Source: Phocaeicola sp. (GTDB lineage: Bacteria > Bacteroidota > Bacteroidia > Bacteroidales > Bacteroidaceae). Taken from it: a DNA stretch of 43,499 nt. The position numbers were made by a program, and so were the translations under genes. Where the stretch lies: positions 1 through 43,499 of the forward strand of contig JARIAN010000136.1 of assembly GCA_029257865.1 (NCBI GenBank), read 5' to 3'. Below the pieces are notes generated by a model. It saw nothing but the letters and a program-made list of their open reading frames with translations. It had not been told where the DNA came from and searched no databases. Shown piece by piece: positions 1 through 8,303 of this stretch; within the stretch, counting starts at the first letter, position 1; every line of letters starts with the position of its first letter.

Positions 1-23
1 TAAATTTTAAATTTAAGTATATT

Positions 24-947
24 ATGAAAAAAAGTTTGTTGTTTTGGATGCTGGCCATGCTGGTATGCATGAATGTTGCCGGACAAAACACTGGGGATGA
101 GAAGTATCAGCGCCATTGGCAGGCAGGACATGAAAAGATTAGGATTATTTCCTACAATATCTTTAATGGCTTTGACTATAAAAAAGATGCTGACCGTAGA
201 GACAGATTGGTAGACTGGGTGGTAAAGCAAGACCCGGAGGTGCTGGCTTTGCAGGAACTGTGTGGCTTTACGGAAGGTGATCTTCTGAAACTTGCCCAAA
301 GATGGGGGCACTCATACGCTGCTATCGTAAAGGAGAATGGTTATCCGGTGGGTATTACTTCTAAAAAACCGATAGAGGTAGTGAACAGGTTGCTGGAGAA
401 CTGTGGGCATGGCTTGCTTCATGTAAAGACTTATGGCTATGATTTTCTGGTGACTCATCTTAACCCGTCGAGTACGGAAAAAAGACGTGCGGAGGCAAAG
501 AATATAGCGAAGTATATAGAGGACAACAAACTAGAGAAATGTCTGCTGATGGGGGATTTGAACTCGCACTCTCCGTTTGATGCGGATGGTATGGAGCGGG
601 AGTCTACAAGCTTGCTGATGAAGTATGGGGGGAAAGCTAGTGCCAATCTGCTGGATGGCGACTTTGATTATTCGGTCATTTCTACTTTCCTCTCTGTGCC
701 TTTGATTGATGTTTGCCGGAAATTTACGGAGGTGAATGAGCGCACTACTTTTCCGACACCTGTGCTGATGTATCTTTCGCGAAACAAGAATGTGCAGAAA
801 CTGGTGGGCGAGCGGTTGGACTATATCTTTGTTTCACCGTCACTCTTTAAGAATGTGGTGGACGGCTTCATCTATAATGGTCCTGAAAATGATTTCTTGT
901 CTGATCATTATCCCGTAGGAATAGATCTCTGTGTAAAAAACAAATAG
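24..947 (+). CDS. Exported endonuclease/exonuclease/phosphatase-fold hydrolase
   Basis: A 307-residue protein with an N-terminal signal peptide (about residues 1-20, cleavage probably after VAG). It carries the signature blocks of the EEP (DNase I-like) superfamily in order: SYNIFNG, LQELCG, THLNP, GDLNSHSP, RLDYIFV and a C-terminal SDHYPV. These hold the metal-binding Asn and Glu, the Asp-Leu-Asn block and the terminal Asp-His pair. Members cleave phosphodiester or phosphomonoester bonds in nucleic acids, sugar phosphates or phospholipids. The substrate here cannot be told from sequence. The signal peptide places it in the periplasm or outside the cell. It ends at a bidirectional terminator shared with the converging gene. 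The start ATG follows an AT-rich leader typical of Bacteroides. The family call is firm; the specific activity is unknown. Confidence 0.88.
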   Translation: MKKSLLFWMLAMLVCMNVAGQNTGDEKYQRHWQAGHEKIRIISYNIFNGFDYKKDADRRDRLVDWVVKQDPEVLALQELCGFTEGDLLKLAQRWGHSYAAIVKENGYPVGITSKKPIEVVNRLLENCGHGLLHVKTYGYDFLVTHLNPSSTEKRRAEAKNIAKYIEDNKLEKCLLMGDLNSHSPFDADGMERESTSLLMKYGGKASANLLDGDFDYSVISTFLSVPLIDVCRKFTEVNERTTFPTPVLMYLSRNKNVQKLVGERLDYIFVSPSLFKNVVDGFIYNGPENDFLSDHYPVGIDLCVKNK

Positions 948-953
948 TGTGTT

Positions 954-1000
954 AGTCTTGTGTGCCGTTGATGTGATGGTCGGCACACAAGACTTTTTTT
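954..1000. terminator. Bidirectional intrinsic terminator
   Basis: Perfect 14-bp inverted repeat (AGTCTTGTGTGCCG at 954-967, its complement at 981-994) followed by a run of T on the plus strand. It sits between two converging genes. The T run overlaps the stop codon of the minus-strand gene. Confidence 0.9.
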
Positions 1001-1676
1001 AGAATATATAAGCCAGCGACAGTTGCCAGTATTTGTTTCTTGTTTCAAATACATTTCCGTCGAAGATGTCATCAATGGCATCATGGCTGTTGCCGTTGAT
1101 GTGATGTTTGGCCGAGTTGGTAAGTGCGATGTTGTAATAGCAGCTTAGCATCAGGTGGTCGACGATTTTCACACCGCCGCCCAGATTGATTCCTACTTCG
1201 GTAGACCGCCATCCCATGGAGTTCATGTTCTTGTCAAGGATGTCTAAGCCGATATGTGCCAGTTCACGTCCCCAGTTGTCCTTGTCGATGAGGAAGGAGA
1301 ACGACGGACCTACTCCGAGGAACAGGTCGAACATGTCAGATAGTCCCATCTCCCATTTCAGTTCTATCGGGATGTCGATGCTCTGTGTTTTGATATGGGC
1401 AGTTTGATGCTTGGATGTGTTGTTGAGTTTCAGACCGCGCTGCACATACAGCAACGAAAAGTCAAGTGTGAGTCCGTAGAATCCGGTCTGGTATTGTGCC
1501 ATCGGGCCAATTTGGAAACCGGTGAAGTTTTCTTCTCTCACCTGATGGCTCAGTCCTTTGGTTGAGGCTTTGTTGCCCAATACACCACCCTTTACACCCC
1601 AGTGTAGGCCTTGTGCCATACTGGTTGTTGGTAGCAGAAGTACCGCTATCAGTAAAAGTTTGATAAATTTCTTCAT
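999..1676 (-). CDS. Outer-membrane beta-barrel protein (PorT-like family)
   Basis: A 225-residue protein with a clear signal peptide (hydrophobic to about residue 20, cleavage after SMAQ). The mature part has alternating polar and hydrophobic strands rich in Gly and aromatic residues (HWGVKGG, GFQIGPMAQYQ, LGVGPSFSF, GINLGGGVKI). It ends in YWQLSLAYIF, whose terminal Phe is typical of outer-membrane barrel proteins sorted by the BAM machinery. This matches the small 8-10-strand 'porin family / outer membrane beta-barrel' proteins that are abundant in Bacteroidetes. No enzymatic residues are recognisable and the role is unknown. It is a single-gene unit with its own promoter core at 1704-1711. 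Confidence 0.8.
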   Translation of the reverse strand: MKKFIKLLLIAVLLLPTTSMAQGLHWGVKGGVLGNKASTKGLSHQVREENFTGFQIGPMAQYQTGFYGLTLDFSLLYVQRGLKLNNTSKHQTAHIKTQSIDIPIELKWEMGLSDMFDLFLGVGPSFSFLIDKDNWGRELAHIGLDILDKNMNSMGWRSTEVGINLGGGVKIVDHLMLSCYYNIALTNSAKHHINGNSHDAIDDIFDGNVFETRNKYWQLSLAYIF

Positions 1677-1703
1677 AATCGTTTTCTCTTTAGTTTTGTC
1701 TTA

Positions 1704-1711
1704 CAAAGATA
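1704..1711 (-). promoter_or_regulatory. Bacteroidetes -7 promoter element for the barrel gene
   Basis: TATCTTTG on the minus strand, about 30 bp upstream of the start at 1676. It matches the TAnnTTTG core known for Bacteroides sigma-ABfr promoters. Confidence 0.65.
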
Positions 1712-1805
1712 TTGGTTAATGTATTCAATTCCTAATTAATTCGTAAAACGAATTCATCGGACAGATGATTTGGAGGAATTATTGTTGCTTGCCGTTCATT
1801 TTTTA

Positions 1806-1813
1806 TATCTTTG
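1806..1813 (+). promoter_or_regulatory. Bacteroidetes -7 promoter element for ftsB/divIC-like gene
   Basis: TATCTTTG with a TTG about 20 bp upstream (near 1782-1787). It lies 26 bp before the ATG at 1840. This rules out the longer open frame starting at 1765, because the promoter lies inside it. Confidence 0.65.
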
Positions 1814-1839
1814 CCTTGCAAACTGATAGATTTAAAGTT

Positions 1840-2148
1840 ATGATTAAACTGAAACAAGTGTGGACCTATATGAGTAAGAACAAATATTGGGTGGTGACTG
1901 CCGCTTTTGTGCTCATTATTGGTGTGTTCGATGAAAACAGCTTGCTCCGGCGGGTTTCTCATTGGTATGAAATAAGGACTTTGAATTCTAAAATAGAGTA
2001 TTATCGTCGCCAGTATGAAGAAAACAGCCGTCAGCTGAAGGAACTGACATCTAATCCGGAAGAACTGGAGAAGATTGCCCGAGAGAAATATCGTATGAAG
2101 AAAGAAAATGAGGACATCTATATCTTTGAAGATGACCTGGGACAATAA
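1840..2148 (+). CDS. FtsB/DivIC-like septum formation initiator
   Basis: A 102-residue bitopic protein. It has a short cytoplasmic N-terminus, one membrane helix (about residues 17-34), then a charged helix with coiled-coil spacing (about 38-80) ending in ELTSNPEELEKIAREKYRM. The 'NPEELEKIAREKYRM' block is the classic FtsB/DivIC family ending, and the length fits the family. In known members this protein bridges FtsL and FtsQ in the divisome and links them to septal wall synthesis. I chose ATG 1840 over the in-frame upstream ATG at 1765 because the promoter core at 1806-1813 lies between them and the upstream residues look non-coding. The next gene follows 26 bp downstream, so the two are probably co-transcribed. 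Confidence 0.85.
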   Translation: MIKLKQVWTYMSKNKYWVVTAAFVLIIGVFDENSLLRRVSHWYEIRTLNSKIEYYRRQYEENSRQLKELTSNPEELEKIAREKYRMKKENEDIYIFEDDLGQ

Positions 2149-2174
2149 ATAAATGTAAAGACTGTTTTGGAACG

Positions 2175-2519
2175 ATGAAGAAGATTGATTCATTTCTGTC
2201 GATGGCAGGAGGTGTCTTGTTGTTGATAGGAGCAATGCTGCAGATTACCCGATGGATGTGGGCTCCTTATATTTATCTGGTGGGGGCGGTGATGTTTGCC
2301 TATGTGCAGCTGAAATATGGCTATGAAGGTGGAAATATCATTATCCGCCGTCTTCGCAGGCAGCAACTGATTGGAGCGGCCTTGCTGGTGGTGGCAGGTG
2401 TGATGATGCTGTTATGGCACCGTAATGAATGGGTGGCTTGCTTGAGTGTGGCTGCGGTATTGCAGTTGTATACGGCTTTCCGTATCCCTCAGGAAGAGGA
2501 GCGGGAGAAGAACAAGTAA
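2175..2519 (+). CDS. Small conserved-type membrane protein, function unknown
   Basis: A 114-residue, strongly hydrophobic protein with about four predicted membrane helices (near residues 8-24, 28-45, 60-78 and 84-100). They are separated by short Arg/Lys-rich loops (IIIRRLRRQQ), and the charged tail is EEEREKNK. I do not recognise a named family. It follows the ftsB/divIC-like gene by 26 bp and ends directly at a strong terminator. It is therefore probably the second gene of that short operon and may act at the inner membrane, but nothing in the sequence gives a function. Reading-frame quality is good and no internal stops are seen. Confidence 0.7.
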   Translation: MKKIDSFLSMAGGVLLLIGAMLQITRWMWAPYIYLVGAVMFAYVQLKYGYEGGNIIIRRLRRQQLIGAALLVVAGVMMLLWHRNEWVACLSVAAVLQLYTAFRIPQEEEREKNK

Positions 2520-2522
2520 CAA

Positions 2523-2561
2523 AAAAAGGTTGCAGTGGATTTTTTCACTGCAACCTTTTTT
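2523..2561. terminator. Bidirectional intrinsic terminator
   Basis: GGTTGCAGTG / CACTGCAACC stem with A-run before and T-run after, so it works on both strands. It separates the ftsB/divIC-like operon from the converging S46 peptidase gene. Confidence 0.92.
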
Positions 2562-2580
2562 AGTACCCTGTAGTGTGGGG

Positions 2581-4746
2581 TTATTTGATGATAGTCATTT
2601 CATCTATCAGATGTTTTGCTCCGGCAAACTTGTCGATGATGAACAGCGTATAGCGGATGTCTACAGCTGCGGCACGCTGCAACTGTGGGTTGTAGGCGAT
2701 GTCTCCGGTGAGGCCTTCATAATTTCGGTCGAAGCCGGTTCCAATCAGTTCCCCTTTAGAGTTGAATACCGGTGAGCCTGAGTTTCCTCCAGTATTGTCG
2801 GTTCCTGTAGCAAAGCATACTGGCATCTGTCCGTCGGGCATTGCATAGATGCCGAAGTCTTTCTTTTCATACAATTCCTTTAGTTTGGCAGGAACCACAA
2901 ATTCGGGGTTGTTCGGGTCTTCTTTCTCCATCACTCCCTTCAAGGTAGTGTAGTAGAGGTACTCTTTGCCGTCGGCAGGTTCGTAAGAGCCTATTTTGCC
3001 GTAAGTAAGGCGCAAGGTAGAGTTGGCGTCAGGGTAGACAGGAATACCTTTGCGGTGTTTGTAGTTCAACACTCCAGCCACCCATGCCTTATGTGCGCGG
3101 TTATAGGCATCAGTTTCACTCTTCATCGCTTCGCTGGTAGCTTCATATCCGTCTTTTACCGATTTGGCATATCGTACCATGAGGTCGTTTTTCAGTTTCA
3201 TGGCATCCGGTTTTTTCAAGAAAGCAGCCAATGCTTGTTTGCTGCTGAAGATAGATTGAGTGAAGCAGGCATCGATAAATGCGTCAGTATCTCCGTTGAA
3301 GTCCTGACGGATAGTCTGGAAGATGCTGATGCGGCGGTCTACCGGAATCAGGCTGGCATATAAAGCCAGCAGTTTCTTGGATACCTTGCGGTCCACTTCT
3401 GCCGAGTAGTCCTTGTTGAAGAACTTTTCCGCTTCCTTTTCGAGACTAGTAGTGGCTTCTTTGATGGCTTTGGTTTTCTTGCTGTCAAGTGCCATCTGAA
3501 AAGAGTCGGTGTCTGGAATCTTTGAGAATTCAGTGCCCAGCATCAGTGCTTCATAAATGGCTTGCTGATGATAGACTGCATCTCTGCGCTGTGCCACAAT
3601 TTTGCGGATAGTCTCGAATGCTTCCTGGTAGCTGGTGTCACCACTTTCTCTGCCGAAGCTGAGCAGTTCTTCCTGTTCTTTTTTCTTCCGGTCTAGCACT
3701 TTAAGGCGTATCAACCCTTCGTTCATTCCGATTGCATTTTTCCAATAGTTGGCAGATGAAGCATATTTGGCAGCATACTGTATGCGGGTCTTTGCATCGC
3801 GTGCCATTTCTTCTCCCAGGACATCCAGGCGTACTCCACGTATGGTGTCACGCATGAAATTGGTAGTTTGCATTCGCTCTTCCACTTCGTCGCTGATCAT
3901 GTATCTCCAGTTTCTTCCGGGGAATCCCATCACGAAAGTAAAGTCGCCTTCCTGAATGCCTTTGAGGTTGATGGCAAGGTGCTTTTTCACTTTCAGAGGA
4001 ACGTTGGCAGCGTCATATCGTGCCGGCTTGCCTTCTGCGTCGGCATAGATACGGAACATAGAGAAGTCACCGCAGTGGCGGGGCCACATCCAGTTGTCGG
4101 TGTCGGCACCGAACTTGCCGATGGAAGAAGGAGGTGCTCCTACCATACGGATGTCTTTGTATACGGTCTTTACAAACAGGTAGTACTTGTTGGCGCCATA
4201 GAACGGTTTCAGTTCAAGTTTTATAAATTCGTTGGTTTTGATTTTCTCTTGTTTGGCAAAGCGTTTGGCTACCGTTTCCAGATACTTAGGCGAAAGGTAG
4301 TTGAGTCCGTCTGGGTCCTTGTCCTTTTTCAGACAATCGTTTACATAGTCTGTTACATCAAGGATACGGTCGATGAAGGTGATGGTCAAGCCCTCGCAAG
4401 GCAATTCCTGGCTTCGGTCCATCGCCCAGAATCCGTCTGTCAGATAGTCATGTTCTACCGAACTGTGCTGCTGGATGTATCCATATCCACAGTGGTGATT
4501 AGTCAGAACCAGTCCTTCTGCCGAGATTATTTCTCCGGTACATCCTCCTCCAAAGTGCACAACAGCATCCTTGAGGCTGATATTGTCTGGTGAGTACACC
4601 TGATCTATAGTCAGGTCAAGCCCTAAATCCTGCATCACGGCAGCATTCTGTTTCTTCAGGTCGGTGAGCATCCACATTCCTTCATCAGCGTGAAGGCTCA
4701 ACGCGGAAGATATCCCCAAAATGGAAAGAATCAGTGTTTTCTTCAT
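2581..4746 (-). CDS. dpp11: S46 dipeptidyl-peptidase, DPP11-like (Asp/Glu-specific)
   Basis: A 721-residue exported serine exopeptidase with a signal peptide (cleavage near HADEGMW, about residue 20). The S46 triad is readable: His85 in LTNHHCGY, Asp227 in GDFSMFR, and Ser656 in GGNSGSP. S46 enzymes remove dipeptides from the N-terminus of peptides in the periplasm. The residue 18 after the catalytic Ser is Arg674 (GFDRNYEG). In Porphyromonas gingivalis the equivalent Arg673 binds acidic P1 side chains and defines DPP11, whereas DPP7 has Gly there. I therefore infer cleavage after Asp/Glu. Length equals the family norm (about 720). It lies just downstream of a paralogue of the same length on the same strand, separated by a terminator, so it probably has its own promoter (weak TATCTTAG at 4778-4785). 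Confidence 0.9.
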   Translation of the reverse strand: MKKTLILSILGISSALSLHADEGMWMLTDLKKQNAAVMQDLGLDLTIDQVYSPDNISLKDAVVHFGGGCTGEIISAEGLVLTNHHCGYGYIQQHSSVEHDYLTDGFWAMDRSQELPCEGLTITFIDRILDVTDYVNDCLKKDKDPDGLNYLSPKYLETVAKRFAKQEKIKTNEFIKLELKPFYGANKYYLFVKTVYKDIRMVGAPPSSIGKFGADTDNWMWPRHCGDFSMFRIYADAEGKPARYDAANVPLKVKKHLAINLKGIQEGDFTFVMGFPGRNWRYMISDEVEERMQTTNFMRDTIRGVRLDVLGEEMARDAKTRIQYAAKYASSANYWKNAIGMNEGLIRLKVLDRKKKEQEELLSFGRESGDTSYQEAFETIRKIVAQRRDAVYHQQAIYEALMLGTEFSKIPDTDSFQMALDSKKTKAIKEATTSLEKEAEKFFNKDYSAEVDRKVSKKLLALYASLIPVDRRISIFQTIRQDFNGDTDAFIDACFTQSIFSSKQALAAFLKKPDAMKLKNDLMVRYAKSVKDGYEATSEAMKSETDAYNRAHKAWVAGVLNYKHRKGIPVYPDANSTLRLTYGKIGSYEPADGKEYLYYTTLKGVMEKEDPNNPEFVVPAKLKELYEKKDFGIYAMPDGQMPVCFATGTDNTGGNSGSPVFNSKGELIGTGFDRNYEGLTGDIAYNPQLQRAAAVDIRYTLFIIDKFAGAKHLIDEMTIIK

Positions 4747-4777
4747 ATATCCAATGTTTTAAATTGTTTACTATTTG

Positions 4778-4785
4778 CTAAGATA
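4778..4785 (-). promoter_or_regulatory. Possible -7 element for the DPP11-like gene
   Basis: TATCTTAG on the minus strand, one mismatch from TAnnTTTG. It lies about 32 bp upstream of the start at 4746 and just after the terminator of the preceding gene. Weak match. Confidence 0.35.
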
Positions 4786-4787
4786 AA

Positions 4788-4842
4788 TAAAAAAGGACAA
4801 GCAAACAAGGAAATCGGCTGTAGCCTTTTGTTTGCCTGTCCT
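4788..4842 (-). terminator. Intrinsic terminator between the two S46 genes
   Basis: Arms 4794-4808 and 4828-4842 pair over 15 bp with one G-U type mismatch. Read on the minus strand, the hairpin is followed by TTTTTT. It terminates the upstream DPP7-like gene before the DPP11-like gene begins. Confidence 0.82.
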
Positions 4843-4879
4843 AATAAATGTTTCGAAAATAGTTTATGGTTATTGCTAT

Positions 4880-7045
4880 TTATTCAACGATAGTCATTTC
4901 ATCAATCAGGTTCTTGCAACCGCCCAGCTTTTCCACGATGAAGAGTACATAGCGGATATCTACTGCGATACAACGCTGCAATTGGTTGTCGAAGTTGATG
5001 TCGCCAGAAAGAGATTCCCAGTTTCCGTCGAAAGCACATCCAATCAGTTCCCCGTTGCCGTTGATGACTGGTGAGCCAGAGTTACCTCCGGTGATATCGT
5101 TGGTAGTAAGGAAGCAGGTAGGCATTTCACCGTTAGGCAATGCGTAGCGGCCAAAGTTCTTGGTAGCGTACAGTTCTTTCAGTTTGGCAGGAACTACAAA
5201 TTCCGGATTGTTCGGATTTTCCTTTTCCATTACCCCTTTCAGAGTAGTGTAGTATTTGTAGTGGATACCATCTTTCGGGTCGTAGGCTTTTACATTTCCA
5301 TAAGTAAGGCGGATGGTGAAGTTTGCATCCGGAGCCTTAGGAGTAGGAGCATACATTTCACATAGACCTCTTACATAAGTTTTGTGCAGCAAGTCAATGT
5401 CGCCAGTTGCTGCATTCAGTCTTTCGTGCAGTTTCTTTGAGGTTTCGTTTTTGCTGCTAGAGAACTGGATAGCCAAGTCGCTTTCGATTGCTTTCACTGT
5501 AGGGTGCTGGATGAATGCATTGAAGTTCTTTTCGTTGGCAAAGATACTCTTGTTGTAAAGTGCATCGATGTATGCATTATAGTCGCCCTTGAACTGGTTC
5601 TGTATAGTTTGGTAGAAAGCAGGTTTAGCTTCGGCAGAAACGCTTTCTGCATACAGAGGAATCAAGACCTTGGCCACCTTGCGGTCTACTTCGTGGTCAT
5701 AGTCCTTGTTGTGTACGCTAGCAAAAGCATCTTTCAAGGCAAGTATATTCTTTTCGATGTCTTTTTTCTTGTTTTTCTGCAGAGCTGTTTTCAGTTCTTC
5801 GAAAATCATGAAAGTAGCGCCAAATTCGATACCAGTACGGAATGTTTCGTTGAAGAAAGTCATTTCGCGTGTGATAGGAGCTACATTGGCAACATACTCG
5901 TCAATTTTTGCCACAACTTCAGCATAAGCTGTATTGTTCTGGCTCTTGGCAAATTCGGCAAACTTAGCTTCCTGTTCAGCTTTGGTTTCCAGTACCTGGT
6001 TGTCGATGATGGCTTTGTTCATACCGATAGAGTTCTTCCAGTAGTTGCTTGAAGATGCAAATTTGCTGGCATACTGGATTCTCACTTTATCGCTTGCAGC
6101 CATTTCGCGGCGCAATACATTCTGACGTGCTTCGCGTACTGTGATACGTGGCACGTTGGTACTCTGCATACGCAGTTTCACTTCGCTTTCAGTAAGGTAG
6201 CGGCTGGTGCTTCCTGGGAATCCCATAATCATGGCATAGTCGCCTTCCTGCAATCCTCGCAATGAAATGGTGAGGTGTTTTTTCGCTTTCAAAGGAATAT
6301 TGTCTTTACTATATTCGGCAGGATTACCGTTTTTGTCGGTATAGACACGGAACATAGAGAAGTCGCCGGTATGGCGTGGCCACATCCAGTTGTCTGTTTC
6401 TCCACCGAACTTACCGATAGAAGAAGGAGGAGCGGCTACCATTCTGATGTCATTGTATGTTCGGATGAAGAACACGTAGAAACGGTTTCCTTCATAGAAA
6501 GGGAGTGCATCGGCATAAATGCTCTTGTCGCCCTTCAGGTCGCTTTTCTTCAGAGTTTCTTTCGCCAGTTTGCTGAGGTATTCAGCGCCGAAGGTCTTGA
6601 TTTCTGAAACTTCACCTTTCTTAATATCTTCATTTACTTTATCTGTAACATCTACAATTCGTTCTACGAACTTGAATGTCAACCCCGGAGTAGGGAGTTC
6701 TTCCGAGCGGTTCTTGGCCCAAAAGCCGTTAGTCAGATAGTCGTGTTCTACCGAGCTGTGCTGCTGGATGGCATCGTATCCGCAGTGATGATTGGTAAGG
6801 ATAAGTCCGTCGGCCGAGATGATTTCTCCAGTACATCCACGTCCAAAGATTCCTACAGCATCTTTCAAGGTTACCTTCTCAGGGTTATAGATGTCAGCTA
6901 TATCCATTTTGAGACCTTGTGCCTTCATTCTGTCGGCGAGGTTCTGCTCTTTCATCAACTGAAGAAGCCACATTCCTTCATCGGCTTTTACTGGTGCAAA
7001 TATTGCACAAACCAGTGCTAACGCTAGTGCTTTAAGTTTTTTCAT
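4880..7045 (-). CDS. dpp7: S46 dipeptidyl-peptidase, DPP7-like (hydrophobic P1)
   Basis: A 721-residue exported serine exopeptidase with a signal peptide (cleavage near PVKADEG, residue 20-21). The S46 triad is His87 (LTNHHCGY), Asp228 (GDFSMFR) and Ser656 (GGNSGSP). The S1-pocket residue 18 after the catalytic Ser is Gly674 (AFDGNWES). In P. gingivalis the equivalent Gly673 marks DPP7, which prefers hydrophobic P1 residues. It is a clear paralogue of the next gene downstream, with the same length and shared blocks such as [15 protein letters not shown] and [10 protein letters not shown]. The arrangement suggests an old tandem duplication with divergence in specificity. The pair would release complementary dipeptides in the periplasm. 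A perfect promoter core lies about 90 bp upstream, and a terminator follows the gene. Confidence 0.9.
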   Translation of the reverse strand: MKKLKALALALVCAIFAPVKADEGMWLLQLMKEQNLADRMKAQGLKMDIADIYNPEKVTLKDAVGIFGRGCTGEIISADGLILTNHHCGYDAIQQHSSVEHDYLTNGFWAKNRSEELPTPGLTFKFVERIVDVTDKVNEDIKKGEVSEIKTFGAEYLSKLAKETLKKSDLKGDKSIYADALPFYEGNRFYVFFIRTYNDIRMVAAPPSSIGKFGGETDNWMWPRHTGDFSMFRVYTDKNGNPAEYSKDNIPLKAKKHLTISLRGLQEGDYAMIMGFPGSTSRYLTESEVKLRMQSTNVPRITVREARQNVLRREMAASDKVRIQYASKFASSSNYWKNSIGMNKAIIDNQVLETKAEQEAKFAEFAKSQNNTAYAEVVAKIDEYVANVAPITREMTFFNETFRTGIEFGATFMIFEELKTALQKNKKKDIEKNILALKDAFASVHNKDYDHEVDRKVAKVLIPLYAESVSAEAKPAFYQTIQNQFKGDYNAYIDALYNKSIFANEKNFNAFIQHPTVKAIESDLAIQFSSSKNETSKKLHERLNAATGDIDLLHKTYVRGLCEMYAPTPKAPDANFTIRLTYGNVKAYDPKDGIHYKYYTTLKGVMEKENPNNPEFVVPAKLKELYATKNFGRYALPNGEMPTCFLTTNDITGGNSGSPVINGNGELIGCAFDGNWESLSGDINFDNQLQRCIAVDIRYVLFIVEKLGGCKNLIDEMTIVE

Positions 7046-7136
7046 TCTATATGTTTTTATTGTATAATTTGTAAAATTATGAAAGATGACAGAGACAGGC
7101 AGATTGTCTTGCAGTCGGCCTTTTTATCATCTTGTG

Positions 7137-7144
7137 CAAAGATA
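7137..7144 (-). promoter_or_regulatory. Bacteroidetes -7 element for the DPP7-like gene
   Basis: Perfect TATCTTTG followed by CACAA on the minus strand, about 92 bp upstream of the start at 7045. This leaves an untranslated leader of roughly 80 bases. Confidence 0.7.
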
Positions 7145-7491
7145 GTCTATATTTTGTATCAGACTGCAATCGTTTCTTCGCTTTTTAGTTTTTTTTGACT
7201 TTCTTCATTGAGAATCTCTCTTTTAAAAGTAAATGGAGATGCCTGAACTGTACTTGAAAGGACAATTGTGATAATAACTTCGTTGGCAGTATTAAATAGA
7301 TGTATATTTTTCGGCCTCGTACTCGGTATATTCGGAACGGCAATGTAAGGCAATGATAAACATGCACTGATTTTACCCCTCCAACAGGTCTGACCGGTCT
7401 GTTTTTCTGTGATTATTAGGTGGTGAAACTTGAAATGTTCTATTTAATTTTAAATTTTGATAATTTATTTTTTTGACTCCGTTAAACCATT

Positions 7492-7499
7492 TACCTTTG
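7492..7499 (+). promoter_or_regulatory. Bacteroidetes -7 element for the DUF4369 lipoprotein
   Basis: TACCTTTG, with TTTG at 7472-7475 upstream, 30 bp before ATG 7530. Its position inside the longer open frame (from 7473) shows that 7530 is the real start. Confidence 0.7.
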
Positions 7500-7529
7500 C
7501 CAAAAATAAAATTAAAAAGACTCATTGGC

Positions 7530-8225
7530 ATGTATAAAATTTACTTTTTCCTGTTTTGTGCGGTGGTATGCATTTCTTGTGGGAAGAAATATAAGATTGA
7601 GGGAGTTTCTTCTGTTTCCTGTTTGGACGGGAAGATGCTCTTTATCAAGGTTCCTTCAGGCAACAAGATGGTGAAAGTGGACTCTACCGAAGTGATACAT
7701 GGTTTGTTTAAGGTGAAGGGGAAAGTTGATTCCGTTCGTCTGGCTTCTTTGTTTATGGATGAAGAGTCTATAATGCCTTTTGTTTTGGAAGAGGGCGATA
7801 TTGAAATCAATATCAACAGTTCGGGTATTTCTATTAAGGGTACTCCGTTGAATAATGCTTTCAATGATTTTATATTGAAGAAGAATTCATTGGATGACCG
7901 TGCTTATGAGGTGGAGCGTATGGAGAGCCGTATGATTATGGACGGGAAAGACCCCGAAGAAATCCAGCGGGAAATTACTCGTCTGAGAAAGGAGGTAAAC
8001 GAGGATATGGACAGCCTGTTGGAAACGTTTATACAAGCAAATTATGAAAATGTATTAGGACCGGGAGTCTTTATTATGCTAGGGAATGCCATGCCGTACC
8101 CTTTTTTGACGCCGCTGATGGAAAATATTGTGTTGGAGGCTCCGGAATCGTTTAAAAACAATCCGATGGTAAAGGAATATGTATCGGTGGCACGTAGTAA
8201 TATGGTGAAACTGCAAGGGAACTAA
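7530..8225 (+). CDS. DUF4369-type lipoprotein lacking a thioredoxin domain
   Basis: A 231-residue protein with a lipoprotein signal peptide whose lipobox ends ISC-G (Cys16). Residues about 20-115 form a beta-rich region with the pattern of DUF4369: KVPSGNKMVKVDST, FKVKGKVDS, PFVLEEGDIEIN and a GTPLNNAFNDF helix. DUF4369 is the N-terminal domain of many Bacteroidetes TlpA/AhpC-like thioredoxin lipoproteins. The remaining part is helical (ESRMIMDGKDPEEIQREITRL), and no CxxC motif or thioredoxin fold follows. The protein is therefore the substrate- or partner-facing part only. The start at 7530 is chosen because the promoter core lies at 7492-7499 and the lipobox fits this start. It is a single-gene unit closed by a bidirectional terminator. 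The role is unknown. Confidence 0.78.
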   Translation: MYKIYFFLFCAVVCISCGKKYKIEGVSSVSCLDGKMLFIKVPSGNKMVKVDSTEVIHGLFKVKGKVDSVRLASLFMDEESIMPFVLEEGDIEININSSGISIKGTPLNNAFNDFILKKNSLDDRAYEVERMESRMIMDGKDPEEIQREITRLRKEVNEDMDSLLETFIQANYENVLGPGVFIMLGNAMPYPFLTPLMENIVLEAPESFKNNPMVKEYVSVARSNMVKLQGN

Positions 8226-8241
8226 GCAATGCTTCAGATAT

Positions 8242-8294
8242 AAAAAAAACTGTAAGGAATGGATTCCGTATCTCATTCCTTACAGTTTTTTTTT
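8242..8294. terminator. Bidirectional intrinsic terminator
   Basis: ACTGTAAGGAATG (8249-8261) pairs with its complement at 8274-8286, flanked by an A-run and a T-run. It separates two converging genes. Confidence 0.92.
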
Positions 8295-8303
8295 GCGCTA
8301 TCC

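Larger units (their letters stand above)
7046..7529. other. Divergent intergenic region without a gene
   Basis: AT-rich spacer of 484 bp between the DPP7-like gene (minus) and the DUF4369 lipoprotein (plus). It holds one promoter core for each direction (7137-7144 minus, 7492-7499 plus). A small palindromic stretch around GACCGGTC lies near 7390-7399. The short open frames on the minus strand between 7159 and 7367 show no protein-like features. Confidence 0.6.

Noticed and set aside
3868-4593. 241-codon open frame antisense to the DPP11-like gene
   Set aside because: It lies wholly inside a conserved S46 gene on the other strand, has low-complexity composition and no recognisable domain; a codon-bias shadow.
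5504-6052. 182-codon open frame antisense to the DPP7-like gene
   Set aside because: It is fully covered by the conserved S46 coding sequence and has no promoter or motif of its own.
7159-7367. Two short minus-strand ORFs upstream of the DPP7-like gene
   Set aside because: They are short, overlap each other, and one contains the DPP7 promoter region nearby; no domain.
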